A model generated the notes under the pieces. The model saw nothing but the letters and a program-made list of their open reading frames with translations, was not told the DNA's origin and did not search any database. A program made the translations under genes and the position numbers. DNA of 64,000 nt from Pseudomonas sp. MYb60 (GTDB lineage: Bacteria > Pseudomonadota > Gammaproteobacteria > Pseudomonadales > Pseudomonadaceae): positions 1 through 64,000 of the forward strand of contig NZ_PCOZ01000019.1 of NCBI RefSeq assembly GCF_002979555.1, given 5' to 3'. Positions 26,271 through 34,895 of the stretch are shown piece after piece; the first letter of the stretch is position 1; each line of letters opens with the position of its first letter.

Positions 26271-27418
26271 GGTTGAGTCTCCAGGATTTTAGTCTTGGCC
26301 TTTGCCTTGACCGGAGCGTTCACGACAGGCTGGCGCCGCAACAGTTTTGCCAACGCCTGGCGTCCATGGCTCTCCCACAAACCGGCAAGGCCGTTGGGGA
26401 AATACATGACCACCGCGATGAACAACCCGCCCATCAGGTACAGCCACAGCTCCGGGAAAGACTCGGAGAAATAGGTCTTGCCGTAGTTCACCAGCAACGC
26501 GCCATACACCGCGCCGAGCAGCGACATGCGCCCGCCCACCGCCGCGAAGATCACCATCTCGATGGACGGCACGATGCCCACGAACGACGGCGACATGAAG
26601 CCCACCTGCAAGGCGAACATCGCCCCGCCAATCGCGGAAAACGCCGCCGCCACGCAGAACACGAAGATCTTGAAACTGGCCACGTCATAGCCGGAGAACC
26701 GCACGCGCTCTTCCTTGTCACGCATGGCCATCAGCAAGCGGCCGAGCTTGGACGCGAGGATAAAGCGGCCAATGAAGATGCAGCCAAACAACAGGCCGGC
26801 GTTGATGAAGTACAGGATCAGCTTCGCGCTGTCGGTGCGCAGGTCCCAGCCCAGCAGGGTCCTGAGGTCGGTGATGCCGTTGACGCCGCCAGTGAGGCCT
26901 TGCTGGCCGACGATCAACACCGTGAGAATCAGCGCAATCGCCTGGGTGACGATGGAGAAATACACATCGCCCACGCGGCGCTTGAACAGCGCCATGCCGA
27001 TGATGAATGCCAGCAGCACCGGCACGGCGATCACCGCCACCAGGGTGAAGCTGAAACTGTGGAAGGGCTGCCACAACAGCGGCAGCTCGGTGATCTGGTT
27101 CCAGTCCATGAAGTCCGGAATGCCCGGTGTGGATTGGATCTTGGTGCTCTGCGGGTCGGACGCTTCGAGCTTGAGGAACATCGCCATGCAGTAGCCGCCG
27201 ACGCCGAAGAACACGCCCTGCCCCAGGCTGAGGATGCCGCCATAGCCCCAGCACAACACCAGGCCCACCGCGACGAACGCGTAGGTCAGGTACTTGCCCA
27301 CCATGTTCAGGCGGAATGCATCCAGGGTCAGCGGGAATATCACCAGGATCAACAGCGCCAGCAAGACGATGCCGATCAGGTTTTGCTGGCCGCCCAGCAG
27401 CTTGTCTAAAGCCTTCAT
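26267..27418 (-). CDS. urtC: Urea ABC transporter permease UrtC
   Basis: 383 residues, LivM-type inner-membrane permease with about ten hydrophobic segments from LIGIVLLALLILVIFPLTL onward. Family features visible: GYGGILSLGQGVFFGVGGY, GQQGLTGGVNGI and the cytoplasmic EAA-like loop AMRDKEERVRFSGYDV. The C-terminal tail is Lys-rich. It is 10 bases downstream of urtB and overlaps urtD. Confidence 0.95.
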   Translation of the reverse strand: MKALDKLLGGQQNLIGIVLLALLILVIFPLTLDAFRLNMVGKYLTYAFVAVGLVLCWGYGGILSLGQGVFFGVGGYCMAMFLKLEASDPQSTKIQSTPGIPDFMDWNQITELPLLWQPFHSFSFTLVAVIAVPVLLAFIIGMALFKRRVGDVYFSIVTQAIALILTVLIVGQQGLTGGVNGITDLRTLLGWDLRTDSAKLILYFINAGLLFGCIFIGRFILASKLGRLLMAMRDKEERVRFSGYDVASFKIFVFCVAAAFSAIGGAMFALQVGFMSPSFVGIVPSIEMVIFAAVGGRMSLLGAVYGALLVNYGKTYFSESFPELWLYLMGGLFIAVVMYFPNGLAGLWESHGRQALAKLLRRQPVVNAPVKAKAKTKILETQP

Positions 27419-27428
27419 CCGGTCGCCT

Positions 27429-28346
27429 CTACTTGCGCACTTTGATGGAGAACAACCCTTGCGGGCGCAGCATCAGGATCAGAATCACCGAGGACAAGGT
27501 GAGCACCTTGGCCATCGAGCCACTGAGGAAAAACTCCGACAGCGATTGGGTCTGGGCGATCACGAACGCCGAGGCAATCGTGCCGAACAGGCTCTGCGCA
27601 CCGCCAAACACCACCACCAGGAAGGTGTCGACGATGTATTGCGAACCCGCCGTCGGCCCAGTGGAGCCAATGGTGGTGAACGCCGCGCCAGCGACCCCGG
27701 CCACGCCACAGCCGAGGGCAAAGGTCATGCGGTCGACCTTGCGCGTATTGATGCCCACCGCGCGGCTCATCAGGCGGTTCTGCACGGTGGCGCGCACGTG
27801 CAGGCCCCAGCGCGAGCGGTAGAGCATCAGGAAGATCGCCGCTGTCAGCAGCAGGGTCAGGCCCATCATGAACAGGCCGTTGCGCGGAATCTCGATGGCG
27901 TCGGTGACGTTCACCGAGCCCATCAGCCAGGCCGGTGGCTCGGCGCTGACTTCACGGGCGCCGAACACCGAGCGGAAGGTTTGCTGCATCACCAGCGACA
28001 GGCCCCACGTGGCGAGCAAGGTGTCCAGGGGGCGCTTGTACAAGCGACTGATCATCGCCCACTCCACCAGCCAGCCGACGGCGCCGGCGACGAGGAATGA
28101 CAGCGCGATGGCGAAGAAAAAGTAATAGGGTTGGAAGCTCGGCGCAAAGTGCGCGGTGAGGCTGGAACACACGTAGGTGGTGTAGGCGCCGATGGTCAGG
28201 AACTCACCGTGGGCCATGTTGATCACGCCCATCTGGCCAAAGATGATTGCCAACCCCAATGCCATCAGCAACAGCACGCAGAACACGGACAAACCGTTGA
28301 ACCCCTGCATTGCCGCGATGGCTCCAAATTCCGATAGCCATTCCAT
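27429..28346 (-). CDS. urtB: Urea ABC transporter permease UrtB
   Basis: 305 residues, LivH-type permease. The FGQMGVINMAHGEFLTIGAY segment is the hallmark of this branch, followed by about eight membrane spans, with GINTRKVDRMTFALGCGVAG as the coupling loop. Some annotated UrtB proteins carry a long periplasmic N-terminal extension; this one lacks it and starts directly with the transmembrane part, as is common in Pseudomonas. A 162-base gap holding a REP element separates it from urtA. Confidence 0.94.
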   Translation of the reverse strand: MEWLSEFGAIAAMQGFNGLSVFCVLLLMALGLAIIFGQMGVINMAHGEFLTIGAYTTYVCSSLTAHFAPSFQPYYFFFAIALSFLVAGAVGWLVEWAMISRLYKRPLDTLLATWGLSLVMQQTFRSVFGAREVSAEPPAWLMGSVNVTDAIEIPRNGLFMMGLTLLLTAAIFLMLYRSRWGLHVRATVQNRLMSRAVGINTRKVDRMTFALGCGVAGVAGAAFTTIGSTGPTAGSQYIVDTFLVVVFGGAQSLFGTIASAFVIAQTQSLSEFFLSGSMAKVLTLSSVILILMLRPQGLFSIKVRK

Positions 28347-28394
28347 GATGATGGTCTCCTACAGAGAGATGAAATGCGGCCCGCTTTTGCTCTG

Positions 28395-28483
28395 TGTGGG
28401 CGTGGGCTTGCCCCCGATAGCGGTGGGTCAGTCAACGGATGCCTTGCTGACGTACCGTCATCGGGGGCAAGCCCCCTCCCACA
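28395..28483. repeat. REP-type palindromic element between urtA and urtB
   Basis: Outer arms GTGGGCGTGGGCTTGCCCCC and GGGGGCAAGCCCCCTCCCAC face each other around a centre containing AGCGGTGGGTCAG. The same outer and core wording occurs at 29870-29957 and 59741-59832. This is typical of dispersed extragenic palindromes in P. fluorescens. Inside the operon it could lower expression of urtBCDE relative to the binding protein. Confidence 0.8.
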
Positions 28484-28508
28484 TGTTGAAACCCAGTGTG
28501 CCCGGGGG

Positions 28509-29717
28509 TTACTGGTAACCCTTCGGAAACGGGTTCGGCTCGACCAGATCCGACTCGTAGATCACCTTGAACTGGCCGTCCGGCTGCACTTCACCGATGC
28601 GCGACTTGCTCCACAGGTGATGGTTCTCGTGGACCTTCACATAGCCTTCCGGCGCGGTTTTCAGCTCGATGCCCGGCGATGCCGCGACCACTTTGTCCAC
28701 GTCGAAACTGCCAGCCTTCTCGACCGCCGCTTTCCACAGCCATGGACCGAGGTAGGCTGCCTGGGTCACGTCGCCGATCACTGCGTCCTTGCCGTACTTG
28801 GCCTTGAACGCCTCTACGAAGGCTTTGTTGTTGGGGTTGTCCAGGCTCTGGAAGTACTTCATGGAGGCATAGAAGCCGGCCATGTTCTCGCCACCGATGC
28901 CCAGCAGTTCGTCTTCGGTCACCGACAGGGTCAGCAGGGTCTGCTTGGCCGAGTTCACACCGGCGGCGTTGAGTTGTTTGTAAAAGGCCACGTTGGAGCC
29001 GCCCACGACAGCCGCGAAGACTACGTCAGGCTTCTTCAGCTTGACCTTGTTGATCAGCGAGCCGAACTGGGTGTTGCCCAGCGGGTAGTAGTCCTCGCCG
29101 ACCACGGTGCCGTGCAACACGTTTTCGATGTGCTTGCGCGCGATCTTCATCGAGGTGCGCGGCCAGATGTAGTCCGAGCCCACCAGGTAGAAGGTCTTGG
29201 CGCCTTTGGTCTTGGCGATCCAATCGAGGCTGGCGAGGATCTGCTGGGTGGCTTCCTGGCCGGTGTAGATCACGTTTTTCGACTGTTCCAGGCCTTCGTA
29301 GAAGGTCGGGTAGTAGAGCAGGCCGTTTTCTTTTTCGAAGATCGGCAGCACGGCCTTGCGCGAGGCCGAGGTCCAGCAGCCGAAGACGGCGGCAACCTTG
29401 TCGTTGACCAGCAACTTCTTGGCTTTTTCGGCGAAGGTCGGCCAGTCGGAGGCGCCGTCTTCCTGGATCACTTTGATCTGGCGCCCCAAAATCCCGCCGG
29501 AGGCGTTGATCTGCTCGATGGCCAGGCGCTCGGCCTGGATCGAGCCGGTCTCGGAAATCGCCATGGTGCCCGTGGCCGAGTGCAACTGGCCGACGGTGAC
29601 TTCGGTCGGGGTCACGGCCAGGCCCTCGTTATCGGCCAGCACGCCCTGGCTGAACAGCGCGGCGGCCAACAGTGACAGGGCCAACAGCGGTTTGGAGCGG
29701 ATCAATCTTTGTGCCAT
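28509..29717 (-). CDS. urtA: Urea ABC transporter substrate-binding protein UrtA
   Basis: 402 residues. A signal peptide (RSKPLLALSLLAAALFSQGV then LADNE) sends it to the periplasm. The mature part is a Leu/Ile/Val-binding-type protein with VGQLHSATGTMAISE, GASDWPTFAEKAKKLL, FGCWTSASRKAVLPIFE, YYPTFYEGLEQSKNVIYTG and the C-terminal WSKSRIGEVQPDGQF typical of UrtA. It is the first gene of the operon. ATG 29717 was chosen because AGAGGAG lies 7 bases upstream and the signal peptide begins right after it; a longer start at 29750 is less likely. An operator-like palindrome lies 75-100 bases upstream. Confidence 0.96.
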   Translation of the reverse strand: MAQRLIRSKPLLALSLLAAALFSQGVLADNEGLAVTPTEVTVGQLHSATGTMAISETGSIQAERLAIEQINASGGILGRQIKVIQEDGASDWPTFAEKAKKLLVNDKVAAVFGCWTSASRKAVLPIFEKENGLLYYPTFYEGLEQSKNVIYTGQEATQQILASLDWIAKTKGAKTFYLVGSDYIWPRTSMKIARKHIENVLHGTVVGEDYYPLGNTQFGSLINKVKLKKPDVVFAAVVGGSNVAFYKQLNAAGVNSAKQTLLTLSVTEDELLGIGGENMAGFYASMKYFQSLDNPNNKAFVEAFKAKYGKDAVIGDVTQAAYLGPWLWKAAVEKAGSFDVDKVVAASPGIELKTAPEGYVKVHENHHLWSKSRIGEVQPDGQFKVIYESDLVEPNPFPKGYQ

Positions 29718-29791
29718 GGGGCGACTCCTCTGCAATGAGGGGGCCAGCATGGCGGCAAGGGGTCAGCGCGGGTATACGCAGCCTGACGTAA

Positions 29792-29817
29792 CGGCATACG
29801 TCATTTGACGTATGCCG
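29792..29817. promoter_or_regulatory. Perfect 12+2+12 palindrome upstream of urtA
   Basis: Arms CGGCATACGTCA and TGACGTATGCCG around TT form a perfect inverted repeat 75-100 bases before the urtA ATG. A weaker copy (TACGCAGCCTGACGTA) sits just downstream toward urtA. The core ATACGT...ACGTAT reappears upstream of fmdA. The kinase gene lies divergently about 210 bases to the right, so the site may serve both directions. The LuxR-type response regulator encoded nearby is the natural candidate to bind it. Confidence 0.65.
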
Positions 29818-29869
29818 CTGCGCACCATTTTCGCGCAGGATCGCGCTCCCCCAGACACTGGAGGTCCCT

Positions 29870-29957
29870 TGTGGGAGGGGCTTGCCCCCGATGGCGGTCC
29901 GTCAGCCGTACATCAAGTGACTGACCCACCGCCATCGTGGGCAAGCCCCCTCCCACA
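29870..29957. repeat. REP-type palindromic element between urtA and the sensor kinase gene
   Basis: TGTGGGAGGGGCTTGCCCCC at the left pairs with GGGCAAGCCCCCTCCCACA at the right, with GATGGCGG / CCGCCATC as inner arms. Same family as 28395-28483. It lies between the divergent urtA and kinase promoters and ends about 70 bases before the kinase start. Confidence 0.8.
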
Positions 29958-30029
29958 TTTGGATCTCAGGGTGATCAAGGGCATGGAACTTGCTCACTCA
30001 CATCCGCCATCCCTACGGAGCCTTCCACC

Positions 30030-33000
30030 GTGCACCCTCCTCCCGGCACCCAGCGCATCGTCAAGATCCGCCGCGACTACAACTCCTGGGTCGCCGACGA
30101 GACCATGGAAGACTACGCCCTGCGCTATACCCCCAAGTCGTTTCGCAAATGGTCGGAGCTGCGCATTGCCAACACTGCCCTAGCCGCCGTGTCGTTCCTC
30201 GCATTGGAAGCCATCGGCGGTGTGCTGGTCCTCAATTACGGTTTCACCAACACGTTGTGGGCGATCCTGGCCATCAGCCTGGTGATCTTCCTCACCGGCC
30301 TGCCCATCAGCTACTACGCGGCGCGCTACGGCGTGGACATGGATTTGCTCACCCGTGGCGCCGGCTTCGGCTACATCGGCTCGACCATTACCTCGCTGAT
30401 CTACGCGAGTTTCACCTTCCTGTTCTTCGCCCTCGAAGCGGCGATCATGGCCCTGGCTCTGGAGCTGTACTTCCATATCCCGCTGGCCTTCGCTTATGTG
30501 ATCTGCTCATTGCTGGTGATCCCGCTCGTGGCATATGGCGTCACGCTGATCAGCCGGCTGCAATTGTGGACACAACCGATCTGGTTGTTGTTGCTGGTGT
30601 TGCCCTATGGCTTCGTGGCCTGGAAAAACCCAGACGCCTTCAGCGACTGGACCAGCTTCGTGGGGCGCAGCGGCGACGGTGGCGAGTTCAACCTGCTGGC
30701 GTTCTGCGCGGCGTGCACGGTGGCCTTGTCGCTGGTGACCCAAATCGGCGAGCAAGTGGACTACCTGCGCTTCCTGCCGGAAAAGACCGCCGCCAACCGC
30801 AAGCGCTGGTGGGCCGCCCTGCTCTGCGCCGGCCCCGGCTGGATCATCCCCGGTGCCTTGAAGATGTTTGCCGGCGCCTTCCTGGCGTTTCTCGCCCTGC
30901 AACACGAAATCCCCATGGAACGGGCCGCCGAACCGACCCAGATGTACCTGGTGGCGTTCCGCTACGTGTTCAGCTCACCGGAATGGGCCCTCGGCGCCAT
31001 GGTGCTGTTCGTGGTCATCTCGCAGATGAAGATCAACCTCACCAACGCCTACGCCGGCTCACTGGCCTGGTCGAACTTCTTTGCCCGCGTCACCCACAGC
31101 CACCCGGGCCGCGTGGTGTGGCTGGTGTTCAACGTAGCCATCGCGCTGATGCTGATGGAGCTGGGCGTCTTTGATGTGATCGACCAGGTGCTGGGGCTTT
31201 ACGCCAATATCGCGATTGCCTGGATCGGCACGCTGGTGGCAGACCTGGTGATCAACAAGCCACTGGGATTGTCGCCCCGGCACATCGAGTTCAAGCGCGC
31301 ACACCTTTATGACATCAACCCGGTGGGCGTCGGCTCGATGCTGATCGCGTCGTTGCTGTCGATCCTCGCCCATTTCGGCCTGTTTGGCGCGCTGGCACAG
31401 GCCGCACCGCCGCTCGTTGCGCTGGGTACGGCCTTGGTCATGGCACCGCTGCTGGCCAGGTTGACGCGGGGCAAGTACTACATCGCACGCACCAGCGACG
31501 CCCAACTGATCCACCCGGTAGTCCCCGACCACCTGGTGGTGTGCGGCCTGTGCAGCAACCCGTTCGAAACGGCGGACATGGCGTTCTGCCCGGCCTACAG
31601 CACGCCAATCTGTTCGTTGTGTTGTTCGCTGGACGCCCGCTGCGGTGATCGCTGCAAACCTCATGGGCGGTTGGTCAGTCAGTTCGAAGGCGTGCTGCGC
31701 TGGTTGCTGCCCAACACCCTGATGCCGCGCCTGCACACCCGGCTGGCGCATTACCTGGGTTTGTTGCTCGCGCTGGTGCTGATGCTCGCCGGCGCCCTGG
31801 CGCTGATCTATATGCAGGCGGCCCAGGGGCAACCCCACTCGGAAACCCTGTACCAGGCGTTTTTCAAGGCGTTCCTGACCCTCTGCGTACTGGCCGCCGT
31901 GCTCGCCTGGTGGGTGGTGCTGACCCGCGAAAGCCGCGGCGTGGCCCAGGAAGAATCCGACCGCCAGACCCTGCTGCTGATGCAGGAAATCGCCGCCCAC
32001 AGCCTGACCGACCAGGCCCTGCAACAGGCCAAGGAGGCCTCGGAGGCCGCGAATGCCGCCAAGAGCCGCTACGTCACCGGGCTGTCCCACGAACTGCGCA
32101 CGCCGCTCAACAGTATTCTCGGTTTCACCCAGATCCTGCAGCGCGACAGCGCCATGCCCGAGCAGCATCAAGACGCGCTGGCGACGATCTTGCGCAGCGG
32201 TTCGCACCTGGTGTCACTGATCGACGGCTTGCTGGATGTGGCCAAGATCGAAGCCGGCAAGTTACGCCTGGAACTCACCGAAATCCCCTTCCCCGAACTG
32301 CTCCACGACCTGGAGCAGATGTTCACGCCCCAGGCCCGGGACAAGGGCCTGCGCTTTCGCCTGGACTGCGTGGGCAAGATCCCCGCCGTGGTGCGCGGTG
32401 ACGAGAAACGCGTGCGCCAGATCCTGATCAACCTGCTGGGCAACGCGGTGAACTTCACCGACAGCGGCGAGGTGCGCCTGCGGGTCAGTTACAGGCGCGA
32501 GACCGCCACCTTCGAGATCATCGACACCGGCATCGGCATCGACCCCGGGCAACTGGAGCGGATATTCCAGCCCTTCGAGCGCGGCGACCTGATGCGCCAG
32601 GACAACGGCGTCGGCCTCGGCCTGACCATCACGCGCATGCTCACTGCGCTGATGGGCGGCGAGCTGCGGGTCACCAGCGAGCTGGACAAGGGCACCTGCT
32701 TCCAGGTGCGACTGTTCCTCTCCCAGGTGCGCGCCCCCCAGGCCGTGGTGCATGTGGAGCACGACATCATCGGCTACGAAGGTACACGGCGGCGCATCCT
32801 GGTGGTGGACGACCACGTGGACCATCGCAAGGTGCTCAGCGGCATGCTCACGCCGTTGGGTTTCGAGGTGATCCAGGCGAGCAACGGCCAGGACGCGATT
32901 CGCCAGGTGGCGCTGCTGGCGCCGGACCTGATATTGATGGACCTGTCGATGCCCACGCTGGACGGCTACGAGACCAGCCGCTTGATCCGGCGCAATGCGC

Positions 33001-33413
33001 TGTCCACTGCGCCGATCATCGTGATCTCCGCCAACGCGTTCACCGACGACCGCGAGCGCAGCATTGCCGCTGCCTGCAATGACTACCTGGCCAAGCCGGT
33101 ACGCACCCCGGAGCTGCTGGGCCGCGTGCATCAGCACCTGGGCCTGCAGTGGCTGCGCCGCACACAAACCCGCGTGCCACCGCCGCCGCCCAGCGTCGTG
33201 CCGAGCGCCGAGGACCTCGCGGAACTCGCCGAACTGAGCGCCATCGGCTATGTCCGTGGCTTGCACGCCAAACTCGACAGCATCCTCGAGCAGCAGCCCG
33301 ACACCGCGCCGTTCATCGGCAAGGTGCGTGGGCTGCTCAAGAGCTTTCGCCTGGATGAACTCAACCGAACCCTCAAGGAGGCCGAAGATGAATGCACTCA
33401 CCCGCAGCACTGA
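30030..33413 (+). CDS. NCS1-type transporter / hybrid histidine kinase / receiver fusion
   Basis: 1,127 residues from GTG 30030 (GGAG 9 bases upstream); longer ATG starts upstream would run into the REP element. Residues about 1-490 are a 12-helix permease of the cytosine/purine NCS1 type (FRKWSELRIANTALAAVSFL, then ARYGVDMDLLTRGAGFGYIG). Residues about 505-543 hold a cysteine cluster (CGLC...CSLCC...CGDRC). Two more helices follow, then HisKA (SHELRTPLNSILGF near 686), HATPase (LINLLGNAVNFT, DTGIGI, GVGLGLTI) and a receiver (VVDDH, LMDLSMP, AKPVR) near 923-1040. It resembles CbrA-like transporter-coupled sensors. The gene overlaps the response regulator and faces the urt operon, so it probably senses urea or amides. 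Confidence 0.9.
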   Translation: MHPPPGTQRIVKIRRDYNSWVADETMEDYALRYTPKSFRKWSELRIANTALAAVSFLALEAIGGVLVLNYGFTNTLWAILAISLVIFLTGLPISYYAARYGVDMDLLTRGAGFGYIGSTITSLIYASFTFLFFALEAAIMALALELYFHIPLAFAYVICSLLVIPLVAYGVTLISRLQLWTQPIWLLLLVLPYGFVAWKNPDAFSDWTSFVGRSGDGGEFNLLAFCAACTVALSLVTQIGEQVDYLRFLPEKTAANRKRWWAALLCAGPGWIIPGALKMFAGAFLAFLALQHEIPMERAAEPTQMYLVAFRYVFSSPEWALGAMVLFVVISQMKINLTNAYAGSLAWSNFFARVTHSHPGRVVWLVFNVAIALMLMELGVFDVIDQVLGLYANIAIAWIGTLVADLVINKPLGLSPRHIEFKRAHLYDINPVGVGSMLIASLLSILAHFGLFGALAQAAPPLVALGTALVMAPLLARLTRGKYYIARTSDAQLIHPVVPDHLVVCGLCSNPFETADMAFCPAYSTPICSLCCSLDARCGDRCKPHGRLVSQFEGVLRWLLPNTLMPRLHTRLAHYLGLLLALVLMLAGALALIYMQAAQGQPHSETLYQAFFKAFLTLCVLAAVLAWWVVLTRESRGVAQEESDRQTLLLMQEIAAHSLTDQALQQAKEASEAANAAKSRYVTGLSHELRTPLNSILGFTQILQRDSAMPEQHQDALATILRSGSHLVSLIDGLLDVAKIEAGKLRLELTEIPFPELLHDLEQMFTPQARDKGLRFRLDCVGKIPAVVRGDEKRVRQILINLLGNAVNFTDSGEVRLRVSYRRETATFEIIDTGIGIDPGQLERIFQPFERGDLMRQDNGVGLGLTITRMLTALMGGELRVTSELDKGTCFQVRLFLSQVRAPQAVVHVEHDIIGYEGTRRRILVVDDHVDHRKVLSGMLTPLGFEVIQASNGQDAIRQVALLAPDLILMDLSMPTLDGYETSRLIRRNALSTAPIIVISANAFTDDRERSIAAACNDYLAKPVRTPELLGRVHQHLGLQWLRRTQTRVPPPPPSVVPSAEDLAELAELSAIGYVRGLHAKLDSILEQQPDTAPFIGKVRGLLKSFRLDELNRTLKEAEDECTHPQH

Positions 33414-34053
33414 ACCCGGCGTGGTGTTGATCGTGGACGATACCCCGGACAACCTGGCCATGCTCTCCGACGCCCTCGACGATGCCGGTTACATGGTGCT
33501 GGTAGCGCTGGACGGCCTCAGCGCATTGAACCGCGTGCAACGCCGGCGCCCGGACTTGATCCTGCTGGACGCCATGATGCCCGGCCTGGACGGCTTCGAA
33601 ACCTGCCGTCGGCTCAAGGCACAGCCGGCCAGTGCGGACATCCCGGTGGTGTTCATGACCGGGCTCACCGATACGCGCCATGTGGTGCAGGGCTTCGAGG
33701 TGGGCGGCAGCGACTACGTGACCAAGCCGATCCAGACCGACGAAGTGCTGGCGCGGGTGGCGGCGCATTTGCGTACATCGCGGATCTTGCTGTCGGCGCG
33801 GGAGGCCAAGCAGCCGAGCGTGCTGACACTGGAGGATGAACCGGCGCAGCGCTTGTTGTCGGCGCGGTTTGCGTTGACCGAGCGCGAGGTGGAGGTATTG
33901 CGCTGGGTGGCGTGCGGGAAAACCAATCGGGACATTGGCGATATTCTCGGCTTGAGCCCGAGGACGGTGAACAAGCATTTGGAGCATGTGTATGTGAAGC
34001 TCGGCGTCGAGACCCGCACCGCCGCGACATCGGTCGCCCTTGCCGCAATCTGA
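33388..34053 (+). CDS. LuxR-type response regulator (receiver + HTH)
   Basis: 221 residues. Receiver domain with acidic pair in LIVDDTPDNLAML, phosphorylation site in LILLDAMMPGLDG, T in FMTG and K in YVTKPIQ. C-terminal LuxR/NarL HTH: FALTEREVEVLRWVACGKTN, then RTVNKHLEHVYVKLGVETRT. The ATG at 33388 lies inside the kinase gene (26-base overlap) with AAGGAGG just upstream, so the two are translationally coupled and form a two-component system. Likely targets are the urtA and fmdA promoters, which share a dyad. Confidence 0.92.
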   Translation: MNALTRSTEPGVVLIVDDTPDNLAMLSDALDDAGYMVLVALDGLSALNRVQRRRPDLILLDAMMPGLDGFETCRRLKAQPASADIPVVFMTGLTDTRHVVQGFEVGGSDYVTKPIQTDEVLARVAAHLRTSRILLSAREAKQPSVLTLEDEPAQRLLSARFALTEREVEVLRWVACGKTNRDIGDILGLSPRTVNKHLEHVYVKLGVETRTAATSVALAAI

Positions 34054-34084
34054 AGCGGTGGGGGTGCGGGACAACGGATGTCTG

Positions 34085-34894
34085 TTAGCGCGGCGCGATG
34101 GGCAGCGCACGCTTGTGACCGGTCTTGGCGTATGCCCCTTCCACTATCGCCCTCACCCGCTCACTGACCGGTTCGCCCATCAGGTAGGCGTCGATCTCGG
34201 CATAGGTGCAACCATAGGCGTGCTCGTCCAACTTGCCCGGCGCCAATTCTTCCAGGTCGGCAGTCGGGTGTTTGTGCACAAGATCGTCCGGCGCGCCGAG
34301 GGCAGCCGCCAGCAGCCGCACCTGGGTCTTGGTCAGGCCCGACAGCGGTGCCAGGTCGCAGGCGCCGTCACCAAACTTGGTGAAAAACCCCATCAACGCC
34401 TCGGCACCGTGGTCAGTGCCCACCACTAGACCATTGTGCAGGTTGGCCACAGCGTACTGCGCGATCATCCGCGTGCGCGCCTTGACGTTGCCCTTGATGA
34501 AGTCGACATGGGCGGCACCGGCCTCGGTGGCGGTGAGGCTGGCCATCAGGCCGTCGACGCTGGCGGCGATGTCGAGGGTGTCGGTCTGGTCCGGGGTGAT
34601 GAAGGCCAGGGAGGCCTGGGCGTCACGCTCGTCGGCCTGGGTCTTGTAGGGCAGGCGCATGGCGATGAAGCGCGCGGCGTAGTGTTCGTCGCGCAGTTGC
34701 TCCACGGCCAGTTGGCACAGGCGGCCCGCCGTCAGGGAGTCGACCCCGCCACTGATGCCCAGCACCAGGGCCGTGCAGCCTGAGCCACGCAAGGTGGTCT
34801 TGATGAAATCGATGCGCCGTTGAATCTCCGTGGCCTCACCGCCTTTAACGAGTTGCCGATCGATGTTCAGTTCCTGGGCGATACGTGCTTGCAT
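34085..34894 (-). CDS. nadE: Ammonia-dependent NAD+ synthetase
   Basis: 269 residues. ATP-pyrophosphatase P-loop LGISGGVDSLTAGRL near residue 48, then FIKGNVKARTRMIAQYAVAN, VVGTDHGAEALMGFFTKFGD and KHPTADLEELAPGKLDE. Makes NAD+ from nicotinic acid adenine dinucleotide, ATP and ammonia. It is the short NadE without a glutaminase domain. Start chosen at ATG 34894, 1 base after the pncB stop (TGAcATG), since the longer frame overlaps pncB. Last gene of the pncA-pncB-nadE salvage operon. Confidence 0.95.
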   Translation of the reverse strand: MQARIAQELNIDRQLVKGGEATEIQRRIDFIKTTLRGSGCTALVLGISGGVDSLTAGRLCQLAVEQLRDEHYAARFIAMRLPYKTQADERDAQASLAFITPDQTDTLDIAASVDGLMASLTATEAGAAHVDFIKGNVKARTRMIAQYAVANLHNGLVVGTDHGAEALMGFFTKFGDGACDLAPLSGLTKTQVRLLAAALGAPDDLVHKHPTADLEELAPGKLDEHAYGCTYAEIDAYLMGEPVSERVRAIVEGAYAKTGHKRALPIAPR

Positions 34895-34895
34895 G

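Noticed and set aside
26273..27409. 378-codon open frame on the plus strand
   Set aside because: Antisense to urtC; low-complexity Gln/His/Arg composition.
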